NCBI GenBank assembly: GCA_934552695.1
Contig: CAKTER010000020.1
Coordinates: forward strand, 1-14,784
Direction of reading: 5' to 3'
Source of the DNA: an uncultured Eubacteriales bacterium
GTDB lineage: Bacteria > Bacillota > Clostridia > Lachnospirales > Anaerotignaceae
Length of the DNA stretch: 14,784 bases
The notes under the pieces were generated by a model. It was not told where the DNA came from. It saw only the letters and a list, made by a program, of their open reading frames with translations, and did not search any database. Made by a program: the position numbers and the translations under genes. Below, piece after piece: positions 1-7,827 of this stretch. Numbering within the stretch: position 1 is the stretch's first letter; each line of letters starts with the position of its first letter.

Positions 1-396
1 CCCCCGCTCCGCCCACAGCCCCGGGCCCAACGCCGCCCCCAGCGGAATGCCGACTCGTTCGGCCTCCTCCGCCGAAAGGCGTTCATTCAAATTCCGGCTT
101 ACCGCCACCGCCAGCCGGTTGACCGCCATCGCATCCACGGTAAAGGCGTTTTCCCCCGCTCCCGGGCCCGGCCCCAGCAGCGCCGCTGCCGAAAGCCCCA
201 GCTCCGTTTCGGCTTTCTCTACCGCCTCGTCCATCCACAGCGTTACCCTCTGCCGGGCCTGCGCCTCCGCCAGCGCCAGAGCCACCGGCAGCACCCGCCG
301 TTCCGCTTGCCAAAGCGCCAGTCCCAACGCCAAAATCAGCGCTGCCAGCCCCCACCAACGGCCTGTTTTCTTCTTTTTAATGGCCCCATCCCCCAC
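1..396 (-). CDS. yunB: Sporulation protein YunB homologue, N-terminal part (cut by window edge)
   Basis: The 132 visible residues start at a GTG (394-396). An in-frame TAA two codons upstream rules out any longer form, and the ribosome site is weak (AAAGAA-like). A lysine-rich N-terminus is followed by one membrane segment (about residues 14-29), then a region rich in Ala and Leu with LALAEAQARQ (41-50). The last visible stretch, IPLGAALG (117-124), matches from memory the conserved IPLGQALG block of YunB. Known from Bacillus subtilis: YunB is made in the mother cell under sigma-E and is needed for normal sporulation; its biochemical role is unclear. The gene continues past position 1, so roughly the last third to half is missing. 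It is transcribed away from the PBP gene. The family call rests on the topology and the IPLG block and was not searched. Confidence 0.72.
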   Translation of the reverse strand, partial: MGDGAIKKKKTGRWWGLAALILALGLALWQAERRVLPVALALAEAQARQRVTLWMDEAVEKAETELGLSAAALLGPGPGAGENAFTVDAMAVNRLAVAVSRNLNERLSAEEAERVGIPLGAALGPGLWAERG

Positions 397-418
397 TTTT
401 TAAGAAATTCTTTTTTTA

Positions 419-446
419 ATTTTATGATACAACTAAGGGAAAACGC
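419..446 (-). promoter_or_regulatory. Candidate sigma-E-type promoter of yunB
   Basis: On the minus strand CATAAAAT (419-426) matches the sigma-E -10 consensus CATACAMT at seven of eight positions. Thirteen bases upstream, GCGTTTT (440-446) matches the -35 consensus KMATATT at five of seven. It would start transcription about 15-20 bases before the GTG of yunB. In Bacillus subtilis yunB belongs to the sigma-E regulon, which fits. The -35 match is only moderate. Confidence 0.4.
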
Positions 447-451
447 TTTCT
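438..451. promoter_or_regulatory. cre-like (CcpA/LacI-family) operator between yunB and the PBP gene
   Basis: GGAAAACGCTTTCT is a near-palindrome with a central CG. It agrees with the catabolite-responsive element TGWAANCGNTNWCA at eight of the ten defined positions, missing only the outermost T and A. It overlaps the -35 region of both the candidate yunB promoter and the PBP promoter. CcpA is the usual ligand of such sites in Firmicutes. No CcpA gene is in the window, so binding is inference. Confidence 0.35.
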
Positions 452-466
452 ATTTCCCCCCATTTT

Positions 467-475
467 TGCTATAAT
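467..475 (+). promoter_or_regulatory. Extended -10 promoter of the PBP gene
   Basis: TGCTATAAT is a perfect TATAAT hexamer (470-475) with the TG of an extended -10. No good -35 box is seen at 17 bases (TTTCTA, 447-452), which is common for extended -10 promoters. The transcript would start near 482, about 34 bases before the ATG at 516. Confidence 0.65.
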
Positions 476-515
476 CGGGGAAGATGTACTCTTGTACCAG
501 GTAAGGAGGAATCCG

Positions 516-3227
516 ATGAGTAATGCACAACAGCCCCAGCGGCGGCCCGCCCCCCGCAAGCGCAAGCAGCGGAAGCGCAAACGCCTGACCCCGGGCAGAA
601 TCATTCTGCGTACCATTCTTATTGTCATTATCGTGGCCATTTTCGCCATCGCCGGCGCCTTACTGGGCGCTTACATGGGGATTGTGGACTCGGCCCCCAC
701 CATGAATACCGACGATGTGGTTCCCGAAAACTACACCTCTATCGTTTACGACTCTGCCGGAAAAGAAATCGACCGGCTCCACGGCGAGGAAAACCGGGAA
801 TATGTCCAGCTGGATCAAATCCCCGAAAACCTGCAAAAAGCCGTGGTCTCCATCGAGGACGAGCGCTTCTACGAGCATAACGGCATCGACCCCAAGGGCA
901 TTTTACGGGCTTTGATGATTAACATCCAAACCCACAGCTTTTCGCAAGGGGCCAGCACCATCACCCAGCAGCTCATTAAAAACGAGGTGCTAACCAGCGA
1001 AAAGCAGCTGACCCGGAAAATCCAGGAGCAATACCTGGCCGTCCAACTGGAAAAGAATCTGACCGAAAAGCTGGGAAGCAAAGAGGCTGCCAAAAACTAT
1101 ATTTTGGAGCTGTATTTAAACACCATGAGCTTAGGCCACGGCCTGAACGGCGTCCAGGCCGCCTCTCTGTACTATTTTGGCAAGAACGTCAGCGAGCTGA
1201 CTCTGGCGGAGTGCGCCACGCTGGCTGGCATTACCAAAAACCCGTCCTACTACTCCCCCGTCCGCTTCCCCGAGCACATCACTGAGCGGCGGGCCACCGT
1301 TTTGCAAAAAATGGTGGATTTGGGCTATATTACACAGGCCCAGGCCGACGAGGCCAACGCCACCGACGTGACCTCCCTGTTGGCCAGCGGCGATACCACC
1401 GTAGACCAGGCCAAAGCCGCCAACCACACCTATTTTGTGGACCAGGTGATTTTGGATGTCGCCAACGCCCTGATGGAAGAAAAGGGCATGAGCAAGGCTC
1501 AGGCTTACAACATGATTTACAGCGGCGGCCTAAGCATTCATACCACCCTGGATCAAAGCATCCAATCGGTGCTGGATGCCTCCTATCAAAAGGCCGAGCT
1601 CTTCCCCCCCAGTGGCCGGGACGAGCTTTCCGCCACCTATACCATTTCGGTCATGGATACCACCACCGAGGAGCAATCCCACTATTCCCGCTCCAAAATT
1701 GTGTCCAATCAGGAGGAGGCCGAGGCCTTCGCCCAGTCGGTGCAGGACGAGCTGATTACAGACGGGCACCGGCTGGTAGCCGATAATTTACAGGTCACCT
1801 ACTCTTTGCAATCGGCTATGGTCATCATGGACCAAAGCACCGGCTATGTCAAAGCCCTCATCGGTGGCCGGGGCGAAAAGCAGGGCGACCTGGTCTATAA
1901 CCGGGCCACCCAGGCCCTGCGCCAGCCCGGCTCCTGCTTCAAGGTGCTGGCAGCCTATGCCCCCGCTTTGGATTTGGGGCTTTTAACCCCCGCCTCCTCG
2001 ATTAAAGACGAGGCCTTTACCGTAGGCGGCTGGAGCCCTCGGAACTGGTGGGGCAGCAAGTACCGGGGCTATTGCACCGTGCGGGAAGGCATCCGGGATT
2101 CTATGAACATTCTGGCTGCCAAAACCATGGCGCTGGTCACCCCCGAACGGGCTTACGAATACCTTCTCAACTTTGGCTTCACCTCGCTGGTCAAATCCCG
2201 GGAGGTCAACGGCCAAATCTTCTCCGACATCAACTACTCCACCAGTTTGGGCGGGCTGACCGACGGCGTTTCGGTGCTGGAATTAACGGCGGCCTATGCG
2301 GCCATTGCCAATGGCGGCGTATACAACAAGCCCACCACCTACACCGCCGTGTACGACCATAACGGCAACCTGTTGCTCAGCTACAACAACGAGTCCCACC
2401 GGGTCATCCACGAAAGCGTGGCCTGGCTGCTTACCGATATGATGAAAGACGTTATCACCGGCGGCGGCAGCGCTACCGGGCGGCTGGCCAACTTTACGCA
2501 AAACTCCATGCCCATTGCGGGGAAAACCGGCACCACCACCAACGACTACGACCTAACCTTTGCCGGGTACACCCCCTACTATACCGCCGGGATTTGGCTG
2601 GGCTACGACCAGCCCAAAACCATGAAGTACGATAAGAGCTATCACCTGCTGCTGTGGCGGGATGTGATGGATCAGCTGCACAACAACCTGCCCCGGGTAG
2701 AGTTTGAGCGCCCGGCCAATATCAGCTCGGTCACGCTTTGCTCGGTGTCCAACCAAATGCCCTCCGACTTATGCAGCCAGGATTATTACGGGTGCAAGGT
2801 CGTTACCGACTACTACGCCACCGACGTGGGGGCCGGTATTTCCAGCGAGCCCTGTACCCTCCACAAAACCTTTACCATCGACAATACCACCGGCTATTTG
2901 GCCGGGGACGATTGTCCCGCCGAGTACCGGCAGGAAGTGGTACTGGCTGTCGATGAAGAGGGCAAAATCCTCAACATGCCCGATTCCTTCGATGAAAACG
3001 GGGAAATCCTGAAAATCGTACTGGAGCCCTGTACCATTGACCACAGCGATTATCACGCCCCCGACTCCGGGGTAATCGGCGGAGAGGAAGAGCCGGAGGG
3101 CGGCGACCCGACCGACCAGCCCGACCAGCCCGACCAGCCCGATTCGCCCGACCAGCCGACGCCGGCCGTTCCTCAGCCGGAGCCGGCGCCCGACCCCTCC
3201 GATGACTATATTCCCATCGGCGGATAA
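516..3227 (+). CDS. ponA: Class A penicillin-binding protein (PBP1-type glycosyltransferase/transpeptidase)
   Basis: This 903-residue bifunctional enzyme polymerises lipid II glycan strands and cross-links their peptides outside the membrane. The start at ATG 516 is chosen because AAGGAGGA (503-510) sits just upstream; a TTG at 492 is in frame but lies before that site. A very basic cytoplasmic tail (1-28) precedes one membrane helix (about 29-53). The GT51 domain shows EDERFYEHNG (114-123, catalytic Glu114), GASTITQQ (145-152), RKIQE (167-171) and LELYLN (197-202). The transpeptidase domain shows SCFK (Ser473 nucleophile, Lys476), SMN (529-531) and KTGT (670-673). The C-terminal segment carries six cysteines (742, 753, 760, 780, 800, 839) and a Pro/Asp-rich tail. 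All catalytic motifs are intact. The class is certain; the ponA symbol is by analogy with the Bacillus subtilis class A PBP. Confidence 0.95.
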   Translation: MSNAQQPQRRPAPRKRKQRKRKRLTPGRIILRTILIVIIVAIFAIAGALLGAYMGIVDSAPTMNTDDVVPENYTSIVYDSAGKEIDRLHGEENREYVQLDQIPENLQKAVVSIEDERFYEHNGIDPKGILRALMINIQTHSFSQGASTITQQLIKNEVLTSEKQLTRKIQEQYLAVQLEKNLTEKLGSKEAAKNYILELYLNTMSLGHGLNGVQAASLYYFGKNVSELTLAECATLAGITKNPSYYSPVRFPEHITERRATVLQKMVDLGYITQAQADEANATDVTSLLASGDTTVDQAKAANHTYFVDQVILDVANALMEEKGMSKAQAYNMIYSGGLSIHTTLDQSIQSVLDASYQKAELFPPSGRDELSATYTISVMDTTTEEQSHYSRSKIVSNQEEAEAFAQSVQDELITDGHRLVADNLQVTYSLQSAMVIMDQSTGYVKALIGGRGEKQGDLVYNRATQALRQPGSCFKVLAAYAPALDLGLLTPASSIKDEAFTVGGWSPRNWWGSKYRGYCTVREGIRDSMNILAAKTMALVTPERAYEYLLNFGFTSLVKSREVNGQIFSDINYSTSLGGLTDGVSVLELTAAYAAIANGGVYNKPTTYTAVYDHNGNLLLSYNNESHRVIHESVAWLLTDMMKDVITGGGSATGRLANFTQNSMPIAGKTGTTTNDYDLTFAGYTPYYTAGIWLGYDQPKTMKYDKSYHLLLWRDVMDQLHNNLPRVEFERPANISSVTLCSVSNQMPSDLCSQDYYGCKVVTDYYATDVGAGISSEPCTLHKTFTIDNTTGYLAGDDCPAEYRQEVVLAVDEEGKILNMPDSFDENGEILKIVLEPCTIDHSDYHAPDSGVIGGEEEPEGGDPTDQPDQPDQPDSPDQPTPAVPQPEPAPDPSDDYIPIGG
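3114..3158 (+). repeat. Five 9-base repeats coding Asp-Gln-Pro in the PBP tail
   Basis: GACCAGCCC occurs three times in tandem, followed by GATTCGCCC and GACCAGCCG, all in frame. They encode DQP-DQP-DQP-DSP-DQP at residues 867-881. Such Pro-rich acidic tails on class A PBPs are disordered and vary in length through slippage. Confidence 0.85.
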
Positions 3228-3234
3228 TCCCTTT

Positions 3235-3265
3235 GACCCGGACGCCCTATGTCCGGGTCTTTTTT
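3235..3265 (+). terminator. Rho-independent terminator of the PBP gene
   Basis: GACCCGGAC (3235-3243) pairs perfectly with GTCCGGGTC (3251-3259) around a 7-base loop, followed by six T (3260-3265). It begins 8 bases after the PBP stop codon. Confidence 0.93.
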
Positions 3266-3282
3266 CCCCTTTCCGGCCCCAC

Positions 3283-3313
3283 AAAAAGCGCCCTGCTTTC
3301 GCAGAGCGCTTTT
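3283..3313 (-). terminator. Terminator of the opp-peptidase operon (possibly bidirectional)
   Basis: On the minus strand AAAAGCGC plus CTGC pairs with GCAG plus GCGCTTTT, with one mismatch, around a GAAA tetraloop (3297-3300). A run of T follows at 3287-3283. It lies 22 bases after the stop of the carboxypeptidase gene. On the plus strand the same stem ends in four T and could back up the PBP terminator. Confidence 0.88.
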
Positions 3314-3335
3314 CTTTGCGTTTCTTCGTAGATTC

Positions 3336-4613
3336 TCAGCCCTTTTGTTCCGCCAAAAACTCCATAACGGCAATCAGCGCATAGGCGTGGCGCAACGACC
3401 ATTGCTCCAGCCGCTCCAGCGGCACCTGGTCGTCGTTGTTGCACCGGCCTTCCACCGAATTGGAGGATTGCAGGGAGAACGACGGGCAAAAATACTTGTA
3501 GTAGGCCCAGCCCTCAAAGGTGGCGGTGGGTTTCCCGGTCTCGGCAAAGCAATCCAGCTCGGGCGGGAAGCTCACCGGGGCGGCGGTAAAGGTGCCGCAG
3601 CCGGGATGATTGGCCCGGAAGGCTTGGGAATAGATATTGGCCACCACGTTGGCATAGTCATAGCTGGGGCCATCGGAGGGGTCGCCATCGAACAGCAGGG
3701 TGTCCTCGGTAATAACCGAAGCCGAGTCGTAAACGAACAGGGCGGCGGGCACCACGGCGTCGATAAACTTCATGGCCGCCTGGCTTTCGTTTTCACTGCC
3801 GGCATAGGGGCCGTGGTAGGTGCTGGATTCGGGGATAATGTTGGACACACCGTACACAAACTCCTCTTTCCAGTTCCAGGGGAAGTTCCGGTTCAGGTCA
3901 ACGCCGTTGTGGTTCTTCCGCAGATAGTGCGGGGTGCCGTTCACCGTCTCCTCCCGCACGTCGATGTTGATGGTGGGCAGCATCGCCAGGCCCACCTTTT
4001 CCAGCAGGTCGGGGCGCATGTGGATAATGTGCCGCACCGCCCGCACCAGCAGCTCGGGGCCGGGCTCGCTGGCGTGTACCGCCCCGGCCAAGGCCACCAC
4101 CTTGTCCCGGTTGCCAATGTGCAGGGCGTGCATGGGCCGGTGCATAGTGGTTTCGCCGTATTGCTTCATTTCGATGAGGCCCGGATATTCGGCGGTCAGC
4201 TTCTCCAGCTCCTCCACCGTCCGCTTGTGGCTCCACCACACCTCGGGGTCCCGGACCCGGCAGCCCACAGGGCCCAAAACCGTGCCGTCCTCGCCCTGGG
4301 AAACCACCCAATACACATAGCAATGGCCTATTTCCGCCCCCTCGTCCAGGTATTCGCAAAAGGTATAGGAATAGGGCAGCTTGCCTTCAAAAATACAGGT
4401 CACGCCGGGGTCGGTCAACTTCATGTTGTCAATGTACTCCACCCAGTTGCCCATGGCGTCCCCGGCCATACCAAAGCTGAAGCTGATGTCATCGGCCTGC
4501 TTGCGGAAAATTTTAACCGGCGCATTGGGGTCTTCGCCGGGCATTCCCTGCTGCATAAAATAAACCCGTACCTTCCCGGCTACCGCCTGGGTATACAGTT
4601 TGCCTTTTAACAT
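3336..4613 (-). CDS. M14-family zinc carboxypeptidase homologue, cytosolic, with Asp at the usual third zinc-ligand position
   Basis: This 425-residue protein is the last gene of the operon. Its ATG at 4613 follows GAGGAAGG (4617-4624), 21 bases after the dipeptidase gene ends. There is no signal peptide or membrane helix. Residues 1 to about 120 look like a beta-rich N-terminal domain, and the M14 catalytic domain follows. Visible M14 landmarks are HASE (His180, Glu183, zinc ligands), LRKN (Arg232, compare carboxypeptidase A Arg127), DLNRNFP (Asn241, Arg242, substrate carboxylate binding), the GSENES block (272-277) and Glu367 in TFEGW as the probable catalytic Glu270. At the third zinc ligand, normally HS, the sequence reads VYDSAS with Asp296. 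M14 enzymes remove C-terminal residues from peptides or trim murein peptides. Next to a peptide importer it probably processes imported peptides. The family is firm; substrate and activity are not. Confidence 0.85.
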   Translation of the reverse strand: MLKGKLYTQAVAGKVRVYFMQQGMPGEDPNAPVKIFRKQADDISFSFGMAGDAMGNWVEYIDNMKLTDPGVTCIFEGKLPYSYTFCEYLDEGAEIGHCYVYWVVSQGEDGTVLGPVGCRVRDPEVWWSHKRTVEELEKLTAEYPGLIEMKQYGETTMHRPMHALHIGNRDKVVALAGAVHASEPGPELLVRAVRHIIHMRPDLLEKVGLAMLPTINIDVREETVNGTPHYLRKNHNGVDLNRNFPWNWKEEFVYGVSNIIPESSTYHGPYAGSENESQAAMKFIDAVVPAALFVYDSASVITEDTLLFDGDPSDGPSYDYANVVANIYSQAFRANHPGCGTFTAAPVSFPPELDCFAETGKPTATFEGWAYYKYFCPSFSLQSSNSVEGRCNNDDQVPLERLEQWSLRHAYALIAVMEFLAEQKG

Positions 4614-4634
4614 GATCCTTCCTCTTTTCCGCCC

Positions 4635-5777
4635 TTACTTCGCCCAGGTCTGTTCAAAAATACGCATCATGTTGCCGCCCAAAACCTTCTTTACGTCCTC
4701 GTGGCTAAAGCCCCGCTTCAGCATATGCTCGGTGATGTTGGGCAGGTTGGCGGTGCTCATCAGGCCCTCGGCGGCGGCGCAGAACTTGCCCCGGCCTTCC
4801 TCAATGCCCTTAATGTAAGCGCAGCCGTACTTGTCGTACAGGTTCTTGTGGAAGGTATTCAGGTTCATGGCGTCATCCCGGTCATAGCAGCCGGCCTGAC
4901 CATTGGAATCCAGGCCAATGCCAACATGGTCAATGCCCAGCATATCCGCATAGTAGGCCAGAATATCCACATAGTTCTCCACGGTGGGGAAGTGCTTCCC
5001 ATCGTACAGCAGAGGCAGATAGGCGGTAGCGCAAACCACACCGCCCCGCTCGGCGCACTTCTTCAGGGGCTCGTCGTCAATGGTCCGCAGGTGCGGATAC
5101 AGGGCAGAAGGATTCTGGTGGCTAAAAATCATGGGCTTTTCCGCATAATCCATAGCCTCCAACGCAGACTGGCGGCCGCAGTGGCTCAAGTCCAGCGTAA
5201 TGCCGTTCTTTTCCATGGCCCGAATCAGCACCTTGCCCTGCTCGGTAATGCCGGCATCCGTCCCGCTGGCACAGCCGTCGGCAGCAAAGGTCCGATGGTT
5301 GTAAGCAATCTGCATAACCCGCAGGCCCATTCTGGCCCATACTTCCAGCGAAGCCTCCAGGTCGGCATGATAGACAAAGTCGCAATGCTGAGCGCCAAAA
5401 ATGATGCCGGTCTTGCCTTCCCGCTTGGCCTGATAAATGTCCTCCACGCTGTGAATCATCATCAGCTTATCGGGCGAACGGTGTACGGCGTTGTGCATCC
5501 CAATCAGGTCGCCCATCACCTTGCTGGGGCTGGGGCTGTATACGTCACCCAGGGTAAAGTTCATGGCCGTAGCGCCGGACTGCTCCAGCTGCCAGTTGTA
5601 CTCGTGCAGGAAGAAGGAACACATATCCAAAACAATGGACTCGTCGTGCAGCTTCCGGGCCTCGGGAGAAATGGCTTCGTTGGTGGCGATTACCGCCGCT
5701 TTCAGGTCGGGGTCGTCGTTGCACCAGTAGTTCAGCTGATACTCTCCGGCCAGTTTCCACATTTCATCCATAGTCAT
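4635..5777 (-). CDS. M19-family (renal/membrane dipeptidase-like) hydrolase with altered first metal site
   Basis: This 380-residue protein starts at ATG 5777, eight bases after AAGGAGG (5786-5792). It has no signal peptide, so the family name 'membrane dipeptidase' does not describe its location. The M19 TIM-barrel landmarks are DLSHCG (His199), IFSHQN (His220), Arg231 in PHLRTIDDE, the AERGGVV block (242-248) and Asp290 in HVGIGLD. The usual N-terminal DGHxD motif reads DMCSF (51-55), so His and Asp are Cys53 and Phe55. The usual bridging Glu appears as Gln130 in FGAQHCD. M19 enzymes cleave dipeptides, often with a D-residue, using two zinc ions. I recall a subgroup with Gln at the Glu position, so this may be a known branch with a one-metal or different site. 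In this operon it would act on imported peptides. Confidence 0.85.
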   Translation of the reverse strand: MTMDEMWKLAGEYQLNYWCNDDPDLKAAVIATNEAISPEARKLHDESIVLDMCSFFLHEYNWQLEQSGATAMNFTLGDVYSPSPSKVMGDLIGMHNAVHRSPDKLMMIHSVEDIYQAKREGKTGIIFGAQHCDFVYHADLEASLEVWARMGLRVMQIAYNHRTFAADGCASGTDAGITEQGKVLIRAMEKNGITLDLSHCGRQSALEAMDYAEKPMIFSHQNPSALYPHLRTIDDEPLKKCAERGGVVCATAYLPLLYDGKHFPTVENYVDILAYYADMLGIDHVGIGLDSNGQAGCYDRDDAMNLNTFHKNLYDKYGCAYIKGIEEGRGKFCAAAEGLMSTANLPNITEHMLKRGFSHEDVKKVLGGNMMRIFEQTWAK

Positions 5778-5811
5778 TGCAAAAACCTCCTTAAGCTTAA
5801 AGATAGTTGGG

Positions 5812-6846
5812 TTATTTCACAGGCTCTGCCACAGCGGCGGAGTCTGGCATGGGAACCGTAATGTCGTCGTGCAAATGGCAAGCCACCGCATGGTTGGCGT
5901 CCACCTGGCGCAGCTTGGGCTTTTCTGTCCGGCAGCGCTCGGTAGCATACTTGCACCGGCCGCAGAAGGGGCAGCCCGGGGGCGGGTCGATGGGGCTGGG
6001 CACGTCGCCCTGCAAAATATCCTGGCTAAATTCGCCCTCGGCGCCAATCACGGGGATGGCCTTGATTAACGCCTCGGAATAGGGGTGCAGGGGCTTCTCA
6101 AACAGAGAATCCCGGTCGGCAACCTCCACCACGTTCCCCAAGTACATCACCAGCACCCGGTCGCACATGTGCTTCACCACCGCCAGGTTATGGGAAATGA
6201 ACACGCTGGACAGCTGATATTTCTTCTGCAAATCCTTCATCATGTTCAAAATTTTGGCCTGAATGGATACGTCCAAGGCCGAAACCGGCTCGTCGCACAA
6301 CAGCAGCTCCGGCTGGAGGGCCAGGGCCCGGGCAATGCCAATCCGCTGCCGCTGGCCGCCGGAAAACTCGTGGGGATGGCGGCTATACGCCTCGGGAGGC
6401 AAGCCCACCTCGTCCATCAGCTCCAGCACCCGCTGCTTCCGTTCCTCGGGGGTGCCAATCTTGTGAATCCGCAGCGGCTCCTCAATGCAGCGGCCCACGG
6501 TAAACTTGGGATCCAGCGAGGAATAGGGGTCCTGAAATACCAGCTGGACCTTCCGCTTAAACACAAAGTCCTCCTGCCGGCTCAGCTTGTTAATGTCTTT
6601 CCCCTCAAAGGTGATGGCGCCTTCGGTGGGGGTCAGCAGCTTTACCATCAGCTTGCCGGTGGTAGACTTGCCGCAGCCCGACTCGCCCACAATCCCCAAG
6701 GTTTCGCCTTTGTACACCGAAAAGCTCACATCGTCCACAGCATGGAGGAGGCGGGTCTTTTCAAACAGGCCCTTGTTATCCTTAACCGGATAATACATTT
6801 TCACATGGGAAAATGCCAGCAGTTCCTTGCGGTCATCCATACTCAT
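5812..6846 (-). CDS. oppF: Oligopeptide/dipeptide ABC transporter ATPase, OppF/DppF type
   Basis: This 344-residue ATPase powers peptide import on the cytoplasmic face, paired with OppD. It has Walker [10 protein letters not shown] (54-62), Q-loop around Gln105, signature FSGGQRQR (161-168), Walker B LLLCDEP (181-187), D-loop SALD (189-192) and switch His219. The C-terminal oligopeptide-transporter region contains PLHPY (252-256) and a cysteine set C292, C295, C298, C305 and C323. The spacing CX5CX6CX17C equals that in the partner OppD and may hold an iron-sulfur cluster. The ATG at 6846 overlaps the oppD stop by four bases (ATGA), so the two are translationally coupled; GGAGG inside the end of oppD serves as ribosome site. 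The choice between Opp and Dpp names cannot be made from sequence alone. Confidence 0.93.
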   Translation of the reverse strand: MSMDDRKELLAFSHVKMYYPVKDNKGLFEKTRLLHAVDDVSFSVYKGETLGIVGESGCGKSTTGKLMVKLLTPTEGAITFEGKDINKLSRQEDFVFKRKVQLVFQDPYSSLDPKFTVGRCIEEPLRIHKIGTPEERKQRVLELMDEVGLPPEAYSRHPHEFSGGQRQRIGIARALALQPELLLCDEPVSALDVSIQAKILNMMKDLQKKYQLSSVFISHNLAVVKHMCDRVLVMYLGNVVEVADRDSLFEKPLHPYSEALIKAIPVIGAEGEFSQDILQGDVPSPIDPPPGCPFCGRCKYATERCRTEKPKLRQVDANHAVACHLHDDITVPMPDSAAVAEPVK

Positions 6847-7814
6847 TCCTCATACCTCCAGCAACGAATCTGGTGCCCCGGCTCCGCTTCCCGCAAGGGC
6901 GGGCGTTCCGCCTTGCAGCGCTCGGTGGCAAAGGGGCACCGGGGCGAAAACCGGCAGCCCACAGGGAAATCGCTGGGCGGCGGCACCGTGCCCTTTATGT
7001 TATACAAATACTCCGGATCCTCGTCCAGCCGGGGGATAGACTTTAAAAGCCCCTCGGTGTAGGGATGCAGAGGATGTGCAAAAATCTCCTTCACCCCGGT
7101 GGCCTCTACAATCTGCCCGGCGTACATCACAACCACCTTTTCGGCCATTTTGGATACCACGCCAAAGTCGTGGGTAATCAAAATAATAGAGGTCCCGGTC
7201 TTTTTCTTCAGGTCCACAATCAGGTTCATAATCTGGGCCTGAATGGTCACGTCCAACGCGGTCGTCGGCTCGTCGGCAATCAGAATCTTGGGGTTACAGG
7301 CCAGGGCAATGGCAATCATCACCCGCTGCCGCATCCCGCCGGAAAGCTGGTGAGGGTAGTTGTTAAAAAAGGTCTCGGGGGAGGAAATCCCTACCAGGCC
7401 AATCAGCTCAATGGCCTTCGCCTTCGCCTCGGCCCCCTTCAGGCCCTGATGGTACTTTAAGGATTCCATAATTTGCTTGCCCACGGTATACACCGGGTTC
7501 AGCGAGGTCATGGGCTCCTGGAAAATCATCGAAATGTCGTTGCCCCGAATCTTTTCCATTTCCTTTTCGGAGCAGGCCAGCAGGTTCTTGCCCCGGTACA
7601 AAATCTCGCCGCCGGTAATCTCCCCGGGGGGTGTTTCAATCAGCCCCAAAATCGACAGGGAGGTTACGCTTTTGCCGCAGCCGGACTCGCCTACAATGGC
7701 CAAAATCTCGCTTTCGTTCAGCGAAAAGTCTACGCCCTCCACCACCGGCAGGGCGCCCTTATCCGAGTGGAAGCAGATGTGAAGGTCCTTTACTTCCAAA
7801 ATGGGTTCACTCAT
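6843..7814 (-). CDS. oppD: Oligopeptide/dipeptide ABC transporter ATPase, OppD/DppD type
   Basis: This 323-residue ATPase is the second nucleotide-binding subunit of the importer. It has Walker A GESGCGKS (42-49), Q-loop around Gln99, signature LSGGMRQR (157-164), Walker B ILIADEP (177-183), TALD (185-188) and switch His215. The C-terminal peptide-transporter region has HPLHPYTEG (247-255) and cysteines C287, C293, C300 and C318. The related DppD of a thermophilic Thermoanaerobacter-type bacterium is reported, as I recall, to bind a 4Fe-4S cluster in this region. ATG 7814 is eight bases after AAGGAGG (7823-7829). The last base of that site overlaps the first base region of the oppC stop, and oppD overlaps oppF downstream. 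It is of normal length and fully intact. Confidence 0.94.
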   Translation of the reverse strand: MSEPILEVKDLHICFHSDKGALPVVEGVDFSLNESEILAIVGESGCGKSVTSLSILGLIETPPGEITGGEILYRGKNLLACSEKEMEKIRGNDISMIFQEPMTSLNPVYTVGKQIMESLKYHQGLKGAEAKAKAIELIGLVGISSPETFFNNYPHQLSGGMRQRVMIAIALACNPKILIADEPTTALDVTIQAQIMNLIVDLKKKTGTSIILITHDFGVVSKMAEKVVVMYAGQIVEATGVKEIFAHPLHPYTEGLLKSIPRLDEDPEYLYNIKGTVPPPSDFPVGCRFSPRCPFATERCKAERPPLREAEPGHQIRCWRYEE

Positions 7815-7827
7815 TGCCTCCGCCTCC

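Noticed and set aside
492..515. Upstream TTG start extending the PBP by eight residues
   Set aside because: The strong AAGGAGGA at 503-510 lies inside this extension and directs initiation to ATG 516.
3249..4610. A 453-codon open frame on the plus strand opposite the carboxypeptidase gene
   Set aside because: It is antisense to a clear M14 gene and has low-complexity, His/Gly/Val-rich content. Such frames arise from GC-rich codon bias. The same holds for long plus-strand frames at 4701-5861, 6085-7062 and 9683-11326.
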